A stretch of DNA of 64,000 bases, from NCBI GenBank assembly GCA_958299035.1, contig CATQJL010000305.1, forward strand, positions 31,881,733 to 31,945,732. Reading direction: 5' to 3'. Positions 20,341-33,468 of the stretch are shown here, one piece after another (the first letter of the stretch is position 1; each line of letters starts with the position of its first letter). The position numbers and the translations under genes were made by a program. The stretch comes from Cylicocyclus nassatus. Its lineage: Eukaryota; Nematoda; Chromadorea; Rhabditida; Strongylidae. The notes beneath the pieces were generated by a model, which did no database searches, had not been told where the DNA came from, and saw only the letters and a list, made by a program, of their open reading frames with translations.

Positions 20341-21609
20341 CTAGAGTAGGAATGCGCATACTACAAGAGTCTTATTGCTATCCAGATAATCGCAAAAATA
20401 TGCAGAATATCATATTGTTTACTTCTTGTAAACTTTCATAAACTCTTTTCAGGATACAAACGAAGTAAAGCTTGCTGTTTGCGAATCAAATTCTATATGA
20501 TGAATACATACAATAACCAATTGACTAAGAGTTTGTTTCGCGACGCATTCAGGCATAAAATTAATAAGAAAGCTGAATGCTATCCTTGCAGAAGATGAAT
20601 GCTTTAGTTCCGACTAGAACAAGTATGATTTTCACAACTTTTCACGGAATTACAACGTCCATCACAGCAACCTCAAAAAAATGATACCAATAAATAAAAG
20701 ATTAAATGACTAATAGTTAACTTAATTAAATATCTACAGCGCACCTATAGGTGTGGGTCACATCTAGATTTTTTCTTCACCAGTTTAGCATTCTTTCTCA
20801 TACTGATCAATAATTTACTGTGCTTACGAACAAGGAGTTAAAGCTTTTTTGTCCAAAAAAGGTCGTTCAAAGAAGATTTGAGTCATATATTTTTGGGGCC
20901 ATGTGACTACGAAGCTTCAAAAAAGGGTGTGAAACATCAAATCTACTTCACTTATTACGAAAATTCATAAACCTCTTTATAAGTCTGAAAACGAATTTAC
21001 TGCCTATGAATTTGAGTTTGTATTTATTCGCAAATATAAAAAAATCAAGTCTCAGATAATTTTTCGCAAAGCATAAGCGTTGCTCCTATTTGCTCATTTG
21101 GCAAAATTTGGGGAAACGTGGGAAGATTAAGAAAATTGGAAGAAAATGACACTATGCCTGGTCATACGTTTTTGAAGAGGAAGCAATGCTTGATTATATC
21201 TTGTGATGATTTGTTGTCAACTCGAAGTGGTTGGAAAAATGCTAGAAAAGTGGTCATAAATATATGGATTTACTGGAAGTCATCCAAGCATCGCTACACA
21301 TGAATGGGAATAGAATGACGTAAAATTCGTGGTCACGCAAAATCCCTTTTGATCATGTGATGGGGAAACATATGTAGTAGCTAAGGAATTCGTTGGGGCT
21401 ATAATGGTGGCAAATGTAACTTTGTGGCAGCACACAAATATTTTTTGTCATCAAGCTGTACCCACTCCTATAATATTTAGTCTAACACAAAAGAAGTTGC
21501 GAATTGGCTCAAAAACGTTTTTTTTATAATTAAGAAAGAAATCAGAAATGCGTTGGGGAACTTGATCTATTCTAGATAATGTAAAAGACATCTTGAAAAT
21601 ATAATATTA
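20341..21609. other. Unassigned AT-rich spacer
   Basis: No terminal repeats were found and no exon could be joined with confidence. It may hold upstream exons of the 19.4-20.3 kb candidate. Confidence 0.3.
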
Positions 21610-23525
21610 GGTCGGTGCAAAAGTTTTGTCAGTTTTTTCAATCCATCGGTAAACACGCTAGAATGAAGATAAACAAACACTTCCAAATGTATCCTATGCA
21701 GAATTTCTTCCTCTTTCCAGCCGCCAAACTCACATTGTGTTTCGTTGAAAGAGTAATGAGGTAATCGCTGGAAATTGCAACCATTCGCTTTTACCATGTC
21801 CAACTTTCACTAATTTTCAAAAAAAAAATTTTTATGAGAGTTTCGCGGGTGCCGTAATAAGCACCAGATAGGGCAAACCTTTTGCCAACTCATGCAATTT
21901 TTTTCTTTTTTTCAGCTGGTTTTTCAGATTTTTGCTAAATAATTTCCTAAAAGTCCCATGTTTTGGCAAAATGGCGTAACCTGTTGTTGCATCAAACACT
22001 GCAAAACCTAAAGAAAACTGACGTTTACTATTACAAAGTAAATGAGCGATTTTCGCTTCAAATTACGAAGATTTTGAAACATAGGTTACGTCAGCGCGCA
22101 CTCCTGAAATTGAGAAATACTGCATTTTTCCCCACAAATTTCGCCTGTCTCGGCAAATAAAGACAAGTGTTAGAAAGAGGAAAAAAATCTGCATCGAATG
22201 GAACTGAAGTGTTTGACATTTTAAGTTCTACGAGGTTAAAATAGGCTGAATTTAAAATTTGATTATTTTAAAAAATAAATCGTAGAAATTCTGAAAGACG
22301 AACCTTAGGGCTATAAAAAATTTCTTCTGTTGGCAAAAGGTTTGCGTTATCTGCTGGTTATTAGGGCTCCTCCGAAAATCTCATACAAAAATTTTGAAAA
22401 TTAGCGAAAGTTGGACATGGTAAAAACGATTGGTTGTAATAGGTTGTAAAGAAAGTTCCCGGGCACTTTTGGAAATTTCATTTTAAAACGCATTTTTTCG
22501 GCGCACGGTCGGACTTTGACACCAAGTTTTTTATACTGTTCAGTAGAGGGAAGCCTGGAGTTTTCAACGTGCCTTCTGATTTTTATCGATGCCAGGACGT
22601 GTTTGATCTGCACGTCAAAAAGAGAAGTCTTTCCAACCACAAAAATTTTACAATTTTTCTTCCTACGGCCATTTTTTTGTGCAGTTGCAAAATTCCGTCC
22701 AAATCATGAGTGATGTGACTTAGAAGCCTGTTAACTTCTGACCCGCAGCTGCACTCGAGTTTTGCAACTTGCGCTCAGAAATTACAAGCTGTCGAACTTG
22801 CCTCTGACCGCAACTGTTTTGGCAGCTGGCGTCGCTTCTGCAGGGATCGCCGCGCCTGGGTGATAGGTCCAAACGATGTGTAAGGCATTACCCTAACAAT
22901 GTTCCCAGTAATCAAAGATTTGGTCCTTTCTCTGCAGAACTAGAAAACTTCAAAATCAATTACTCGAAAAAGGGTACATTTTTAGGCGCAAAAAATGATC
23001 GATTTTTCAAACTTTCTGCAGAAAATTTTTTTGCAGGTGGTCCTCCAAAAACATTAATGGTCTCCATAACAGCCCAAGTAGATCTCTTTATAACTGCAGC
23101 ATCTGGGCTCTCCAGCTCTCATCACGCCTGAGATAATCCTGCACAAATAGGCCACTTTTCGAGACGACCTTTTTCCATTCTGCGCATGCTGGTGGATCGC
23201 AGTGAGGTGCTGAGAAGCCAGCAAGATAAAAATATGTAGTGGACAAAATTGTCTTTGCAATGAAGTTTGTAGCTTCAAAAAAGAATCAATCTGCTTGAAG
23301 TTACAGCGATTTGAAAAAATTTTTCGCAAATGCCCGGGAACTTCCTTTACAACCTAATAATTTCCAGCGGGTATCTCGTCACTCTCACAATAAAACACAA
23401 TGTGAGTTTGACAGCTGGAAAGAGGAAGAAATTCTGCATAGGATACATTTGGAAGTGTTTGTTTATCTTCATTCTAGCGTGTTTACCGATGGATTGAAAA
23501 AACTGACAAAACTTTTGCACCAACC
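21610..23525. mobile_element. Mariner-type palindrome carrying another mariner element
   Basis: Ends GGTCGGTGCAAAAGTTTTGT and complement (GGTTGGTGCAAAAGTTTTGT), flanked by TA (21608-21609, 23526-23527). The termini resemble the TTAGGTTGGTGCAAAAGT class of mariner. The left arm runs to about 21830 and the right arm from about 22390, split at 22440 by the element at 22442-23354. No transposase remains. Confidence 0.75.
22442..23354. mobile_element. 913-base mariner-type element, inner
   Basis: Ends GGTTGTAAAGAAAGTTCCCG and complement, with TA on both sides. Same family as 8741-11579 and 61192-62135. It lies within the right arm of the outer mariner palindrome, so it is the younger insertion. 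Confidence 0.8.
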
Positions 23526-24783
23526 TAATATATTTCTCCTTAGAATAATGACTGTGATTTATTCAAAATTTTACTAGATTTTCGACGTTTCCAAAAAAAT
23601 TGGAAACTAAAACATTATACATTGGTGTCTTGTGAGCTTTGTCGGTTTCATTGATTGTTCACTGCAACTCACAGAACACTCATCGACGAACGACTCAGGT
23701 ATCATTCGATTCAGACTTTTATTCTCTTTCTGATGGCTATATTTTCGTCCTGATTATGCAGTGCCTGTTAGCGCAAGGGCAGCAGCTCATCAATGGCGCC
23801 AAATTTTCCCTAATTAAAAAAAATTATTTTGATACTCCACAATAACGCTGGAACCTGTTAATCAAAGTAGACCTTTGGCTACATCATACTTACTTCCGAC
23901 TACATAAATCTAGTTTTTGATGTGTAATAATTGTTTATTTAGTAAAAACCCGGACTTCAAGCAGTACCGTTTCCAAAATCGATTTTTTAAAGCAAATCAG
24001 ACCCGAATATTATGCACAGTTGATGTTTATAAGTGTCAGTTTTAACTCGCAGAAATTTTGGGTGCTTTCATGTTTTTGATGCTGTTGTGCGTTTTCATGA
24101 CTTTATCGGAAATTGAGATTCGCAAAGAAATAATTTTTTGAAGGTCCAAGCAGCAGATCAGGGAAGCTAAAAAATACCTTCCTATAGTCCGAAAATTGCC
24201 CTATTCGAATCGCGCTCACTCTTTCCTGATACCATGAAATGAAATTTTTGAAAATTAGCCAATCTTTACGATAGAAATGGCAGGTGGAGATTTTTTGCAG
24301 CTATCAAAAAAGCTCGCAAGATTATGGAGCGAAATGAAACCATTGGAGGAGAAGAAAGAGTTGCATAGGCGTGTTCGAACATACTTTGTTAGATCTTTAC
24401 TAGGCCAGATTTTACAGACATTCGAAAAAACCGACAAAATTTTCGAGACGACCTGATATATTCTTGCGATCTAGATCATAAGCTAGACACATACCTTTAC
24501 CTATCATCAGCAAAACTTCAACCCCCTCTTGTCCCCTTCCTATCCAGAGAGCGTCTATTGAAATGAGTAAGGTGACGCCAACTATGCATGGTATCTTGTG
24601 ACTGATTTTTTTCTCTCCTTGCCTATTTCGACAGGGTTGATTGGCTAAGTTCAATCAGCACCCTCAGTTCTCAAGATTGTTTATAAAGGTCTATGAACCT
24701 TCACATGTCAAAAATGATTTTAATAGACTTATTTGTCGTATATCAAAGTACATTTTGATCTCATAACACGTTAGACTGTTTCG
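23526..24783. other. Unassigned spacer
   Basis: Short exon-like pieces occur, for example a minus-strand stretch at 24430-24590 whose 48-base in-frame segment could be an intron. They are equally open unspliced and could not be anchored. No repeats were seen. Confidence 0.25.
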
Positions 24784-25190
24784 TCAGCTGAGGTGAAAAC
24801 AAACAAGGTAATCATCCTGAAATAATCTCTTCTAAGTCCATTTCATTCACGAACGCTGCCTTTCGAGATTGCCTAGACGCGAGCCCCCCAAATACTTTTG
24901 ATCATCAAGATCATTTCAACGGCTTTTTTTGGTAAGTACAGAAACTAAACTTTCACAAGTCATCAAAAACGTTCTCACCAGATTATGGAAAAATAAAGCC
25001 TGTTTGGCTCCCAATAATTGTCTGCAACTCAAGACTGCTTACCGCATAAAGTACGTCTGAGTCAGTGTGAATATACTGGAGAAAATGAATCGAGGGTTGC
25101 TTTTCCTTAGACCCATTCCGAAAAGAGCCTTGCAAAATTTTTGAAGCAGAATTATCAAAAGCATCTCCCATCTCAATGATTTTCAACAAG
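24784..25190 (-). CDS. Possible two-exon small gene
   Basis: From an ATG at about 25171 the frame reads MGDAFDNSASKILQGSFRNG onward to donor GCG|GTAAGC at 25043. An exon at 24784-24816, preceded by acceptor TTATTTCAG, begins in phase 0 and reaches a stop after ten residues. The product is about 53 residues. An alternative is that the exon extends upstream without splicing. The strong donor and acceptor are the main support; no function is recognised. Confidence 0.3.
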
Positions 25191-26754
25191 AATGGTTTTT
25201 TTGAGGTGCGAAATGGTCACAACATCTTCGACCACATGTTTCATACTCCAGTAATTTCCGTGGGTTCATGATAAAGCAACTACAATTTATTTGAAAATTC
25301 TGAAGAATTGATACCTTCCTATTTTTTAAATGTATCAGATTTCTTTTTCCTTTGTCCCCTCATTACGTGCTACTTTTACGTTGTAATGCATTCATTTGTT
25401 CTAGCTTTTGGTGCATTTTGTGATAAAGTCAAGCAACTGATGTAAAGGAAACGGAAGTATGATTTTGAAGAGCAGACGAATCATCGTGGCTAAACAGCGG
25501 TAAATCTGGAAAATATACAAAGCAGATAAATGCTTGATAAAGAACATGTGTCCCAACTCAGTATCAGAATTTTTGGAACTGCGTTGAAACAGTCTAAGAT
25601 TAGGTCTTGCATGTTCAATTTGTTGTTAGCTCAGTCTCCTCAAGCCATAGGACGGATTACGGTGACAAGGTGGTAGATGAGTTTATTTTTTTTGGTAAAG
25701 TTCAGCAGACACAAATTTCGGGATAGGGTACTTGATTTCCGCGACCAAGTCAGCTAGTACCAATGCAGATGTATACGTGTGCAGTAAGAGTATCATGTTC
25801 TAATCGTGATTTAGCTTTAGATTATACCTATAAATCTTATGCTTCATGACGTCAGTTATTTGCGTCCAGTACGAAGAACAAAAAGTGACGGATTTTGTAG
25901 ATTTGCGTGCGAAAGTTTTCCAGAATATTATTCAAACAACTAATAATCTTGTACATCTGCATACTGTCTGTTTTGTTGCAAAAAAAAGAAGGTGCGGAGG
26001 GCTACTCACTCACCACACCTAATTTTTGTCGTAAAGTTTTTAGGACTGAAATACAGTTTCTCTCAGGAGCATTTTACTGCTTTTTCTTCATTGTGGATTC
26101 ATAGTTATCCTTCTCAAAAGTCGAGGCTTGGATTCCACTAGGTCTCAGATAGAGATCCTTGAGCGCGATAAGTACTGGTTACTAATTTCATAGTTATTTC
26201 ACAAAATATTCCTGGCATGGCAGCCGCACTATAATATACTCGCTTCAACGAGAGGTATTCACTCTGACATTCATTATAGTATAATGCCTTCCTCCTCTAT
26301 TCCAAAAATAGAAGGAATTACGGTAAAGCAACGCGTATCAGGGTTTGATCTCGTTCAGCTCGTGAGTTCCTTGGCACTTACGTCAAGGAGGGCATTACGG
26401 CGAACAAGTCTTGTTTTCCCCTAGGGCCTCTGATGGAAAAATTTGGCTTCAAATCAAGCTAGCATTTAAAAGCAGATCAGCATTCATTTTGACTAAGTCA
26501 TGAATAAGCTGAATATTCACCGGAATTTGTCAAGTCGCTACCGAGCTTTACAACGGAATTAGTAAAATTACGTTTTTAAATCGTTACAAAAATTGGATTG
26601 GCTCTCTTTTCACGTTTGCAATCGTTTGTTCGCACTAAGCAATAACTCGTCTGGTTGTTAAATTCGAGAGTACAAGCGCTAGACGGGCACAAGAATCGAA
26701 TAAAATTGCAAGAAAAGCACAGGTCCGAAACAAGCTTGGGTAACACTTTATTCT
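25191..26754. other. Unassigned spacer
   Basis: Nothing recognisable; AT-rich with scattered short frames. The 65-codon plus frame at 25907 starts with a hydrophobic run but has no supported splice or stop context. Confidence 0.25.
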
Positions 26755-27440
26755 GCTTATACACAGGATGTCCCAAAAAATGTACTCACTGTTTGATTGT
26801 AAATAACTCTCTTGTAATGAAGTGTTTCGGGAAGTTTAGGTACCATTTTGTAAGGCGAGATTGGACTTAGATTTACAGTATAGAGCGAATCACCGACTGC
26901 TCTTTATTACTGCAGGATTACGGTAGGAACTTTGAAGAGGGTTTTGAGCCACGAAAGGCAATATTTTGCTTCAGGAAGCAAAAAACAACCTGAAAAGTTT
27001 CACACTGGGCTAATTAGAGTTGCTGATTCTAAATGTGAAGTTCGCAGCTTATCATAATGCTTCAATAAAAAGTTATGCGAGGTAAGCAGTACCAGTACCG
27101 CTTTTCCAATGCTCCCGAAAATTGCAATTATACCGTTTAAAAAACTTCGCAACCTTGTACATAATTGAGCATTGTATTCAGCGTCATGGAAACCCAATTA
27201 CACAATTTTTTTAATTTGAAATTTTTGAAGCCGCAGCTTTTTCCACAGTAACACCATATGCATGAAGTTTCTACCGTAATCCTACAGTAATGAAGAGCGA
27301 TCGATGATTCGCTCCATACTGTAAATCTAAGTCCAATCTCGCCTTACAAAATGGTACCTAAAGCTTTCCGAAGCACATCATTACAAGAGAGTTATTTACA
27401 ATCAAACAGTAAGTACATTTTTTGGGAAACCCTGTATGTA
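26755..27440. mobile_element. Mariner-type palindrome with CAGGGTGTCCC ends
   Basis: The left part (CAGGATGTCCCAAAAAATGT) and right part (complement of CAGGGTTTCCCAAAAAATGT) begin arms of about 200 bases that include CTCTCTTGTAATGA and AAATCTAAGTCCAATCTC blocks. TA dinucleotides sit near both ends, but exact boundaries are uncertain. Degraded relatives are at about 43640-44490 and 59615-60130. Confidence 0.65.
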
Positions 27441-29279
27441 ACGTAGCATAAAATAGAGTCGTGGGCCAGTAGTATACTGAATCTCTCAAGAAAGGAGAAA
27501 TACAGATTACAGTTTTCGTCACACTTGCGACTAATTTCCACTAGTGATGTGTAGAAAAACTCCCATGATTCTTACACTGTCATTACTTTTTGCCCACAAA
27601 TTAGGTTATTCTCTGCTCAGATTCCAGAAGAAGGATAACTGGCATTCAAACTAAAAATTCCTTATTGATCGAAATCCTTGCTTACTCTGGATACCTACTT
27701 ACTGAATACAGATTCGCCTAGATCTATAAAAGAAAAAGAATATTATAGAAACTAATATGCACTTAGATAATAGTGAAATATGTGAAAAGAGATATGTTAA
27801 GTGCTTATGATAGCTGATCATACACTGACTCTGAAACCCGTCGTATGTAATCAAGTGAAAGCGATTCTAGTGATAGCGCTCTTGTGGATTAGTTCAGTGA
27901 CGAACTGAGAAGCCTATGAGGAAAACATCTGTTGCTTAGCAGATCTTGCTATAGCTCTTGGTGATAATAGCTTTCTTATTGTATAAAACTTCTCAGCTAC
28001 ATTTTTCAGTGATAGGCTTGGTCACACCATAGAACTTCGTCCAAAAATACATGGAGGATGATATGATGTCAGTGATTTCGATCGAAGTCCCACTACCATA
28101 AATGCATAAAAAATTGACTTGCAGAAAGGTTGCGCTTTTTCTCACACTGAATTTTTTTCTCTAACATTTAATGACTCCTAAGAGAGAAGATTAAACAGAA
28201 GACTATAAAATAACGCCACTACTTTTTGTGATGACAACCAATGGTTGAAAATTTATTAGGTTGTTTGGAAAATAATGTCGCATAATACGATACAGCGGCA
28301 AAGTAGATACAAAAAAACAGTATCATAAAGCAAAGCAAGCTCTACAGGAGGGAGTGTAGAAATCAGCGTAAACTTTCCACCCGAATTTTGGAGCCAAAAT
28401 GCAAGAAATTTTTAAATATTCGAAAAATCGAATCTCCGTCCCTGAAATTCTGAGTCTTTCAAATTGCACAGGCTTTTTTGTCCATATAGTTTAGTCATGA
28501 GTGGAATACGAGATACACAAATAGATCAAAAGTGCGACTATTGCGCGTTATTCGTTGTTTTTTTGCCATGAGTTTCGTTTCTCGAGAGCCCGCGTAGAAA
28601 GCTTAAATTCGTGCTTGTACTATCAAAGATTTATACCAGAGAATCAGCTATCTGGGAAAACCTCAGGATTCATCAGAGTTCATGTTCGACTGTCCATGAA
28701 TCTTGGCATTGTTTGAATCTTCTATTTGGATTAATTAGCAGCGACCAAAATTGTTACAGATTTTTATTGTACAGAATACGTTTCGGCAAGCTCACCCTCT
28801 TCAAGAGAAAATCTCAGGATTGTTTTGGCAAAAGCTTATCAAATATCGTTTTCTCCATTTCCAACAACGGAAAAATCACGAGACTGTGCATACAAGTACA
28901 TACTATAGAATCACTTATCTTCTGATGTAGAGAAATGTATGCATGAGCAAGCTGTGGGTACCTCAGATTTTTTGGACAGAGATGAGATTTTTGAAGATTT
29001 CTTCAGGCCCCTAAAACCTTTTGAAATTTGGCTTAGAACCTTAACATCAAGCTTGTTGCGAACATCTAAGCTAAGCTTGTAGCGCTTGACTTGCTCTATC
29101 GGACGGTGCTTCTTTCACATGCCGCGATATTGCGTGGTAAACGATGGTGCAACATCGGCTGCTTACTGAATAGTGACTATCCAGTATATGCGACCTTGCC
29201 AACGCGGCCAAAACGCGATATGCCCTTCCATCGTCATGAGGGCCTCAAATTTTGACCACTGCTCAGGTTAGTTTTGGGG
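27441..29279. other. Largely featureless spacer
   Basis: One isolated mariner-like end (TTAGGTTGTTTGGAAAATAA near 28256) lacks a partner. The 104-codon plus frame at 28611-28925 has no splice framing or recognisable motif and may be chance. Confidence 0.3.
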
Positions 29280-29660
29280 CAGTCGTCAATCTGAACGACC
29301 TGTTGCGCGGTTGCGATTGCTGGTCAATCCTGAATTAGACTCCGACTGTTGACTCAGTTAGTTTACATGAGCAACAAATTCGTCGCACCCTCTCTTCGGT
29401 GGTCACGTGGGCGATATATTCTGGAACCCATTCTGTCCGTCGTCTTTTCTTCTCATTACATGGCCGGCCCATCTATGCTTGTTTTTAGATACGCACTCTG
29501 CTGGATGTTGTAGACGCGAAAGCACCTGGTCCTACTGTTCGTCTTCTATCTTCGGCTGAGTTCATCCCTCATGTCTGTTCACAGTGACGGTGTGTTCTTG
29601 GTAAACATAAGATACGTTACCTTCAATGACCAGTGTTTGTCATAAACTGCTTCTTCGTCC
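29280..29660 (-). pseudogene. RTE-type retrotransposon relic
   Basis: The minus strand contains, out of one continuous frame, pieces resembling the C-terminal end of nematode RTE-type LINE polyproteins: KHRWAGHVMRRKDD near 29455-29500 followed by a frame shift to RTEWVP-like residues. Stops and frame changes are frequent. Only the short RWAGH motif supports the call; the rest is inference. Confidence 0.4.
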
Positions 29661-30245
29661 GCTTTAACTTGAAAGCAATTCGCCAAAATCGAACATCCCG
29701 AAATTTTGACATAGAAGTTGCTTGCACCCCAAAAGTGGAAGAGAGCAGATCCGAGCGCACAGCATGCTGCCCTTGCCTAGAAAACTGCCCCTAAACCCAT
29801 TACGCGCAAGCCATTTTAAAACGCGCGGACGAGCTTGCGATTCTCCCTGGGCTTTCAAAGAAGGCATGTCGCAATATTATAACTGCGAGGGTCCCGCAAC
29901 GATTCTGTCTCTCTAACCATGGCGAGACGTGCTTCACTCGTGCAAATTCAAAATGGGAGGTCTTAGACGTTGCTTTTAGTCATTTTCGCGCTATTTAAGG
30001 TGGATTTTCGGAATCAGCGCCTCGAATTACCCCAGATAAGCAAGAGAACTCCAACTCAAGAATTTGCCGAGCCGCTGCCTTTAAGCCTCGCGTTTATCCT
30101 GACCTTCATCCACTTTCGTTTGACTCATCCTGTATCTTTTCTGTTTGAACTGACGGAATATAAGAAAAGAAAGATATTGCTCAACGGAGACGAGATTTAC
30201 CATCCATCCCTGCGTACAACCTTCGTTTTCCAATCCAGCGACTGA
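29661..30245. other. Unassigned spacer
   Basis: GC content is higher than in the neighbouring spacer and frames exist on both strands, but none has splice support. It ends at the TGA duplication of the next element. Confidence 0.25.
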
Positions 30246-30954
30246 GGCCGCATGCACTAACATGGCCGCGGGGAGGGGATCGCAGCTTAAAAGAAAGCTT
30301 CATATTTCGAAACTCCAGATACCTGGATTTCACGTTGTGTACCTATCCGTAAGTATTCCTACTATCCTTCACTATGAACCTGTTGAACAGGAGCGAGAAG
30401 CTGTACAAACCGCATTTTCCAGCTTTTGTATGATCCTTGATGATCCCAGCGCTTTTCTTTAAAGTCATTTTTCTTTCTTCAAAGTTAACGAAAAACTTCC
30501 AAAGTTGTGCAAATTATCTAACCCAACAGTGCTAAGCATGTTGCTGATAAGAAGAACAAATGATGTTTTGAAGTTACGAAGTTTTCGATGATCCACAGGT
30601 CGAAACTTGGGGTTTACCGAAAAATTCGATTTTTCAAAAATTCATTTGTTCTCATCAGCAAACATGCTTAGCACTGCTGTGTTAGATGTTCAGTACAACT
30701 TTGGAAGGTTTTCGTTAACTTCGGAGAAAGAAAAATGACTTCAAAGAAAAGCGCCGGGGATCATCAAGGATCATACAAAAGCTGGAAAGCGGTTCGTACA
30801 GATTCATTTCTGTTCAACATGTTCATAGTGAAAGATAGTAGGAATACTTACGGACAGGTAAACAGCGTGAAATCCAGATATCTGGAGCTTCAGAATATGA
30901 AGCTTTCTTTGAGCTGCGATCCGCTCCCCGCGGCCATGTTAGTGCATGCGGTCC
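30246..30954. mobile_element. Complete 709-base Harbinger-like foldback
   Basis: Ends GGCCGCATGCACTAACATGG and complement, flanked by perfect TGA duplications (30243-30245, 30955-30957). This is the intact reference copy for 599-1640 and 1793-2463. The arms are long and there is no coding capacity. Confidence 0.75.
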
Positions 30955-31792
30955 TGAGCATCACTCGATCACCGCGGTGAACAGCTTTCGCGACAAGTGT
31001 CGCCTTGTCTTGCTTCTTTCCACCTGCTTCACACTCACTGGTTGGGTATCATTTTTCAGACCAGTCATGTGAGTGGTCAGCAGAGTGTGTAACTGCGACA
31101 GCCTGCTCTTGGTAAGTTGGAGGTGATACCGTTGCCGTCCTCATGTTTTCATGCGCTTTATGGCTGAGCGTACTTCTGAAGGATCCTTCGCGGCTGTCCT
31201 CCAGTGCGGAAGGCACGTCTGGAATGAGCGTCGTAGATAGAAAAAATTTGCTTTAGGGTCCCTTTTTATGGGGTGGAGGACTATTTGCAGCAGATACTCA
31301 GCCTACGCATGTATAGGTATGTGTATCTGTTGCGGATGTCCAGCGGGACCTCCCACTTTCGGCGACATATAGTCCCCTACCCCTCTTTATCGCTCCTATT
31401 TGGCGGCGGAAGTTCACTAGTCTTCCGTCTTTAGTAGAACTTGCATTGATAGCTTATGCTCGCGAAGGTCTCCGCGACATCTCCTCACGTTTTCTGTTCT
31501 GTGCTGTTTCGACTGACTCATTTACCATATCACTTATAGCTTTCCTGTAGACGCTGTCAAACAGTACTTCTTCCATGCAAGTTAGGACCACAGAAGTTTC
31601 CGTTTTCGAAGCTGCTTGTATTGTTAGTCAAAATGTCCACAGCCTCTTTTCGTAATATGAATTGATTGCTCAGCAGAGCTGTGTAGTTTTCCAGTCAACC
31701 TTTCTAGGTGCTCCATTGGACCTAGCATACCTTACAGTCTTATCTGGAAATAGCGTCCAAGAAAACGCATTGGGTACTCAGCCTCCCATTTA
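30955..31792. other. Decayed sequence, possible old retroelement
   Basis: The minus strand shows short protein-like pieces in different frames (for example FDSVYRKAISDMVNESVETA near 31500-31560) without splice signals. A degraded retroelement or an old gene are both possible. Confidence 0.25.
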
Positions 31793-31900
31793 GGCTGCGT
31801 CCATACTGATTCCAAAGTTCGGAAGCAGTTCCAGCACGCGCTCATTTCAAGCGCTGTGCTGGAAATGTTCCCGGACTTCCGGATTAGTATGAACGCAGTC
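31793..31900. mobile_element. 108-base MITE with TTA duplication
   Basis: Ends GGCTGCGTCCATACTGATTC and complement of GACTGCGTTCATACTAATCC, flanked by TTA (31790-31792, 31901-31903). It is almost fully palindromic. Immediately to the right is a stray left end of the CGCATGCA foldback family. Confidence 0.65.
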
Positions 31901-32309
31901 TTAAGACCGCATGCATAAGATCCTTGCCGGGGAAGGGGAGAAAGCCATATAAAGCTGCAGATATCTGATTTTACGCTTCTATCCATCTACACGTATTCCC
32001 CTTACTTTGCCACAGGCATGTCGAAAAGGAGCGCATGTTGCAGAAACCGCGTTAACCTTATATACATCCATCGTCTATAGCGGCAGACGAACACGGTGAA
32101 CAGTATAGTGGGGCGGTGGAACAAAGCTTGAGAAAACTATGAATTTACCACACTCTATATAGCCGGACTGGTGCATTCTAGTATGGATTCTGATTCTTAG
32201 CCCTGAGCTGATTGACGCGTCTTCGATAATCCGTCAGTGGTTAGCACAACGGGCAAATGAAACTTCAAATTGTACTTGTCAATGATCACAGAGCTATAGT
32301 TTTACTTGA

Positions 32310-32745
32310 AGGCAGTGTCCGGGCAAAAAGTCGGTTTTGTGACTTTGTGCTTACCCGGGCCTATTCGCCATGCTGAATCCGAAAATCCACAAAAATCCAC
32401 ACTGGAAAGCGCGAAAACGGCGCAGAACGGCTCCAACATGGGAGGGAAATCAGCAGGTGGGCGGGGTCCTCTCCACTGTGAATTCACGCTCCCAGCTTCC
32501 ACAGCGATCTTTTCGGTTCCGATTTCAAGTCATGTCGGGACGCTAAAGGAATTGAGAAGATCGCTCTAGAAGCTGGGACTGCGAAACTCACAGTGGGGAG
32601 GAATCCGCCTTCCGATTTCTTTCCTGCGTTAGAGCCCTTTTGCGCCGTTTTCGCGCTTTCCGATGTGGATTTTCGGATTTAGCATAGTGAATAGGCCCGG
32701 GTAAGCACAAAATCACAAAATCGACTTTTTGCCTGGACACTGCCT
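32310..32745. mobile_element. TTAA-type palindromic MITE
   Basis: Ends AGGCAGTGTCCGGGCAAAAA and complement (AGGCAGTGTCCAGGCAAAAA), with TTGA on the left and TTAA on the right. The arms mirror through GGAAAGCGCGAAAACGGCGC. The right TTAA is shared with a second, left-end-only copy at 32750 to about 32860. Confidence 0.7.
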
Positions 32746-32749
32746 TTAA

Positions 32750-33330
32750 AGGCGGTGTCCGGGTAAAAACTCGATTAGAAAATCCACTTACCAGGGGAGG
32801 ATCTGAAAATCCACATCAGAAGGCGCGAAAACGGCGAGAACATGCATTTTCCATAGCCTTACAATTTATAACTCGACAGTCCCCGTCAAGGCTGAGAGCA
32901 GAGTCTCTGCGGAACCCTAGGATCTTGACTGCGGCATGTGTACTCTGCCGCATAGCAGCAATTTAAACAGGTCGGAGGACCCCACCCCGAGGCGTTGCCT
33001 TCAATGAGATACCAGTCCTTGAGTACCTGCCCTTAGTTTCAATCCGGAAAAAATGGGAAGGAACCAAACTTGGTACTACCATGACATGTAACAGCGCCTC
33101 GAAGGACGTAAAGTTTATATGTGAATATTGGTATTTACAGACCTACTTAAACTTGTTTCATTTCTTCAGTATTTCAAAGGCCACTCGATTACATAGAAGC
33201 GCGGTTTTGAATTGATTTTTCATGTTTTACGGTATCTGTCATATACGTTTTTTCTTGTTTTCCCGAAATCATTTGCACTTTTTTATTTTCTTCATATGCA
33301 AGCTCTTATAGCTCTTATAGAGTTTTGATC
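32750..33330. other. Partial TTAA MITE and spacer
   Basis: 32750-32860 repeats the left arm of the preceding MITE (AGGCGGTGTCCGGGTAAAAA). The remainder could include the 5' untranslated part of the LINE that follows, but its start is not definable. Confidence 0.4.
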
Positions 33331-33468
33331 CTGTGCCCCGCCAGTGCGATTGTCTCTACTACCGCCGGCATTCCGATAACCTGCACCGTCTCCTTCCCCC
33401 TTCAACCCTCTACGTCCGCCGAAATCCTCTGCTAACGCTGCTCGATTCGCTCAACTCCACGTCTCTCG

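Noticed and set aside
24430..24590. Minus-strand exon-intron-exon pattern with a 48-base intron
   Set aside because: The supposed intron is a multiple of three and open in frame, so splicing is not needed to explain the frame, and no neighbouring exon was found.
28611..28925. 104-codon plus frame
   Set aside because: No splice signals, motif or codon pattern distinguishes it from a chance frame in AT-rich DNA.
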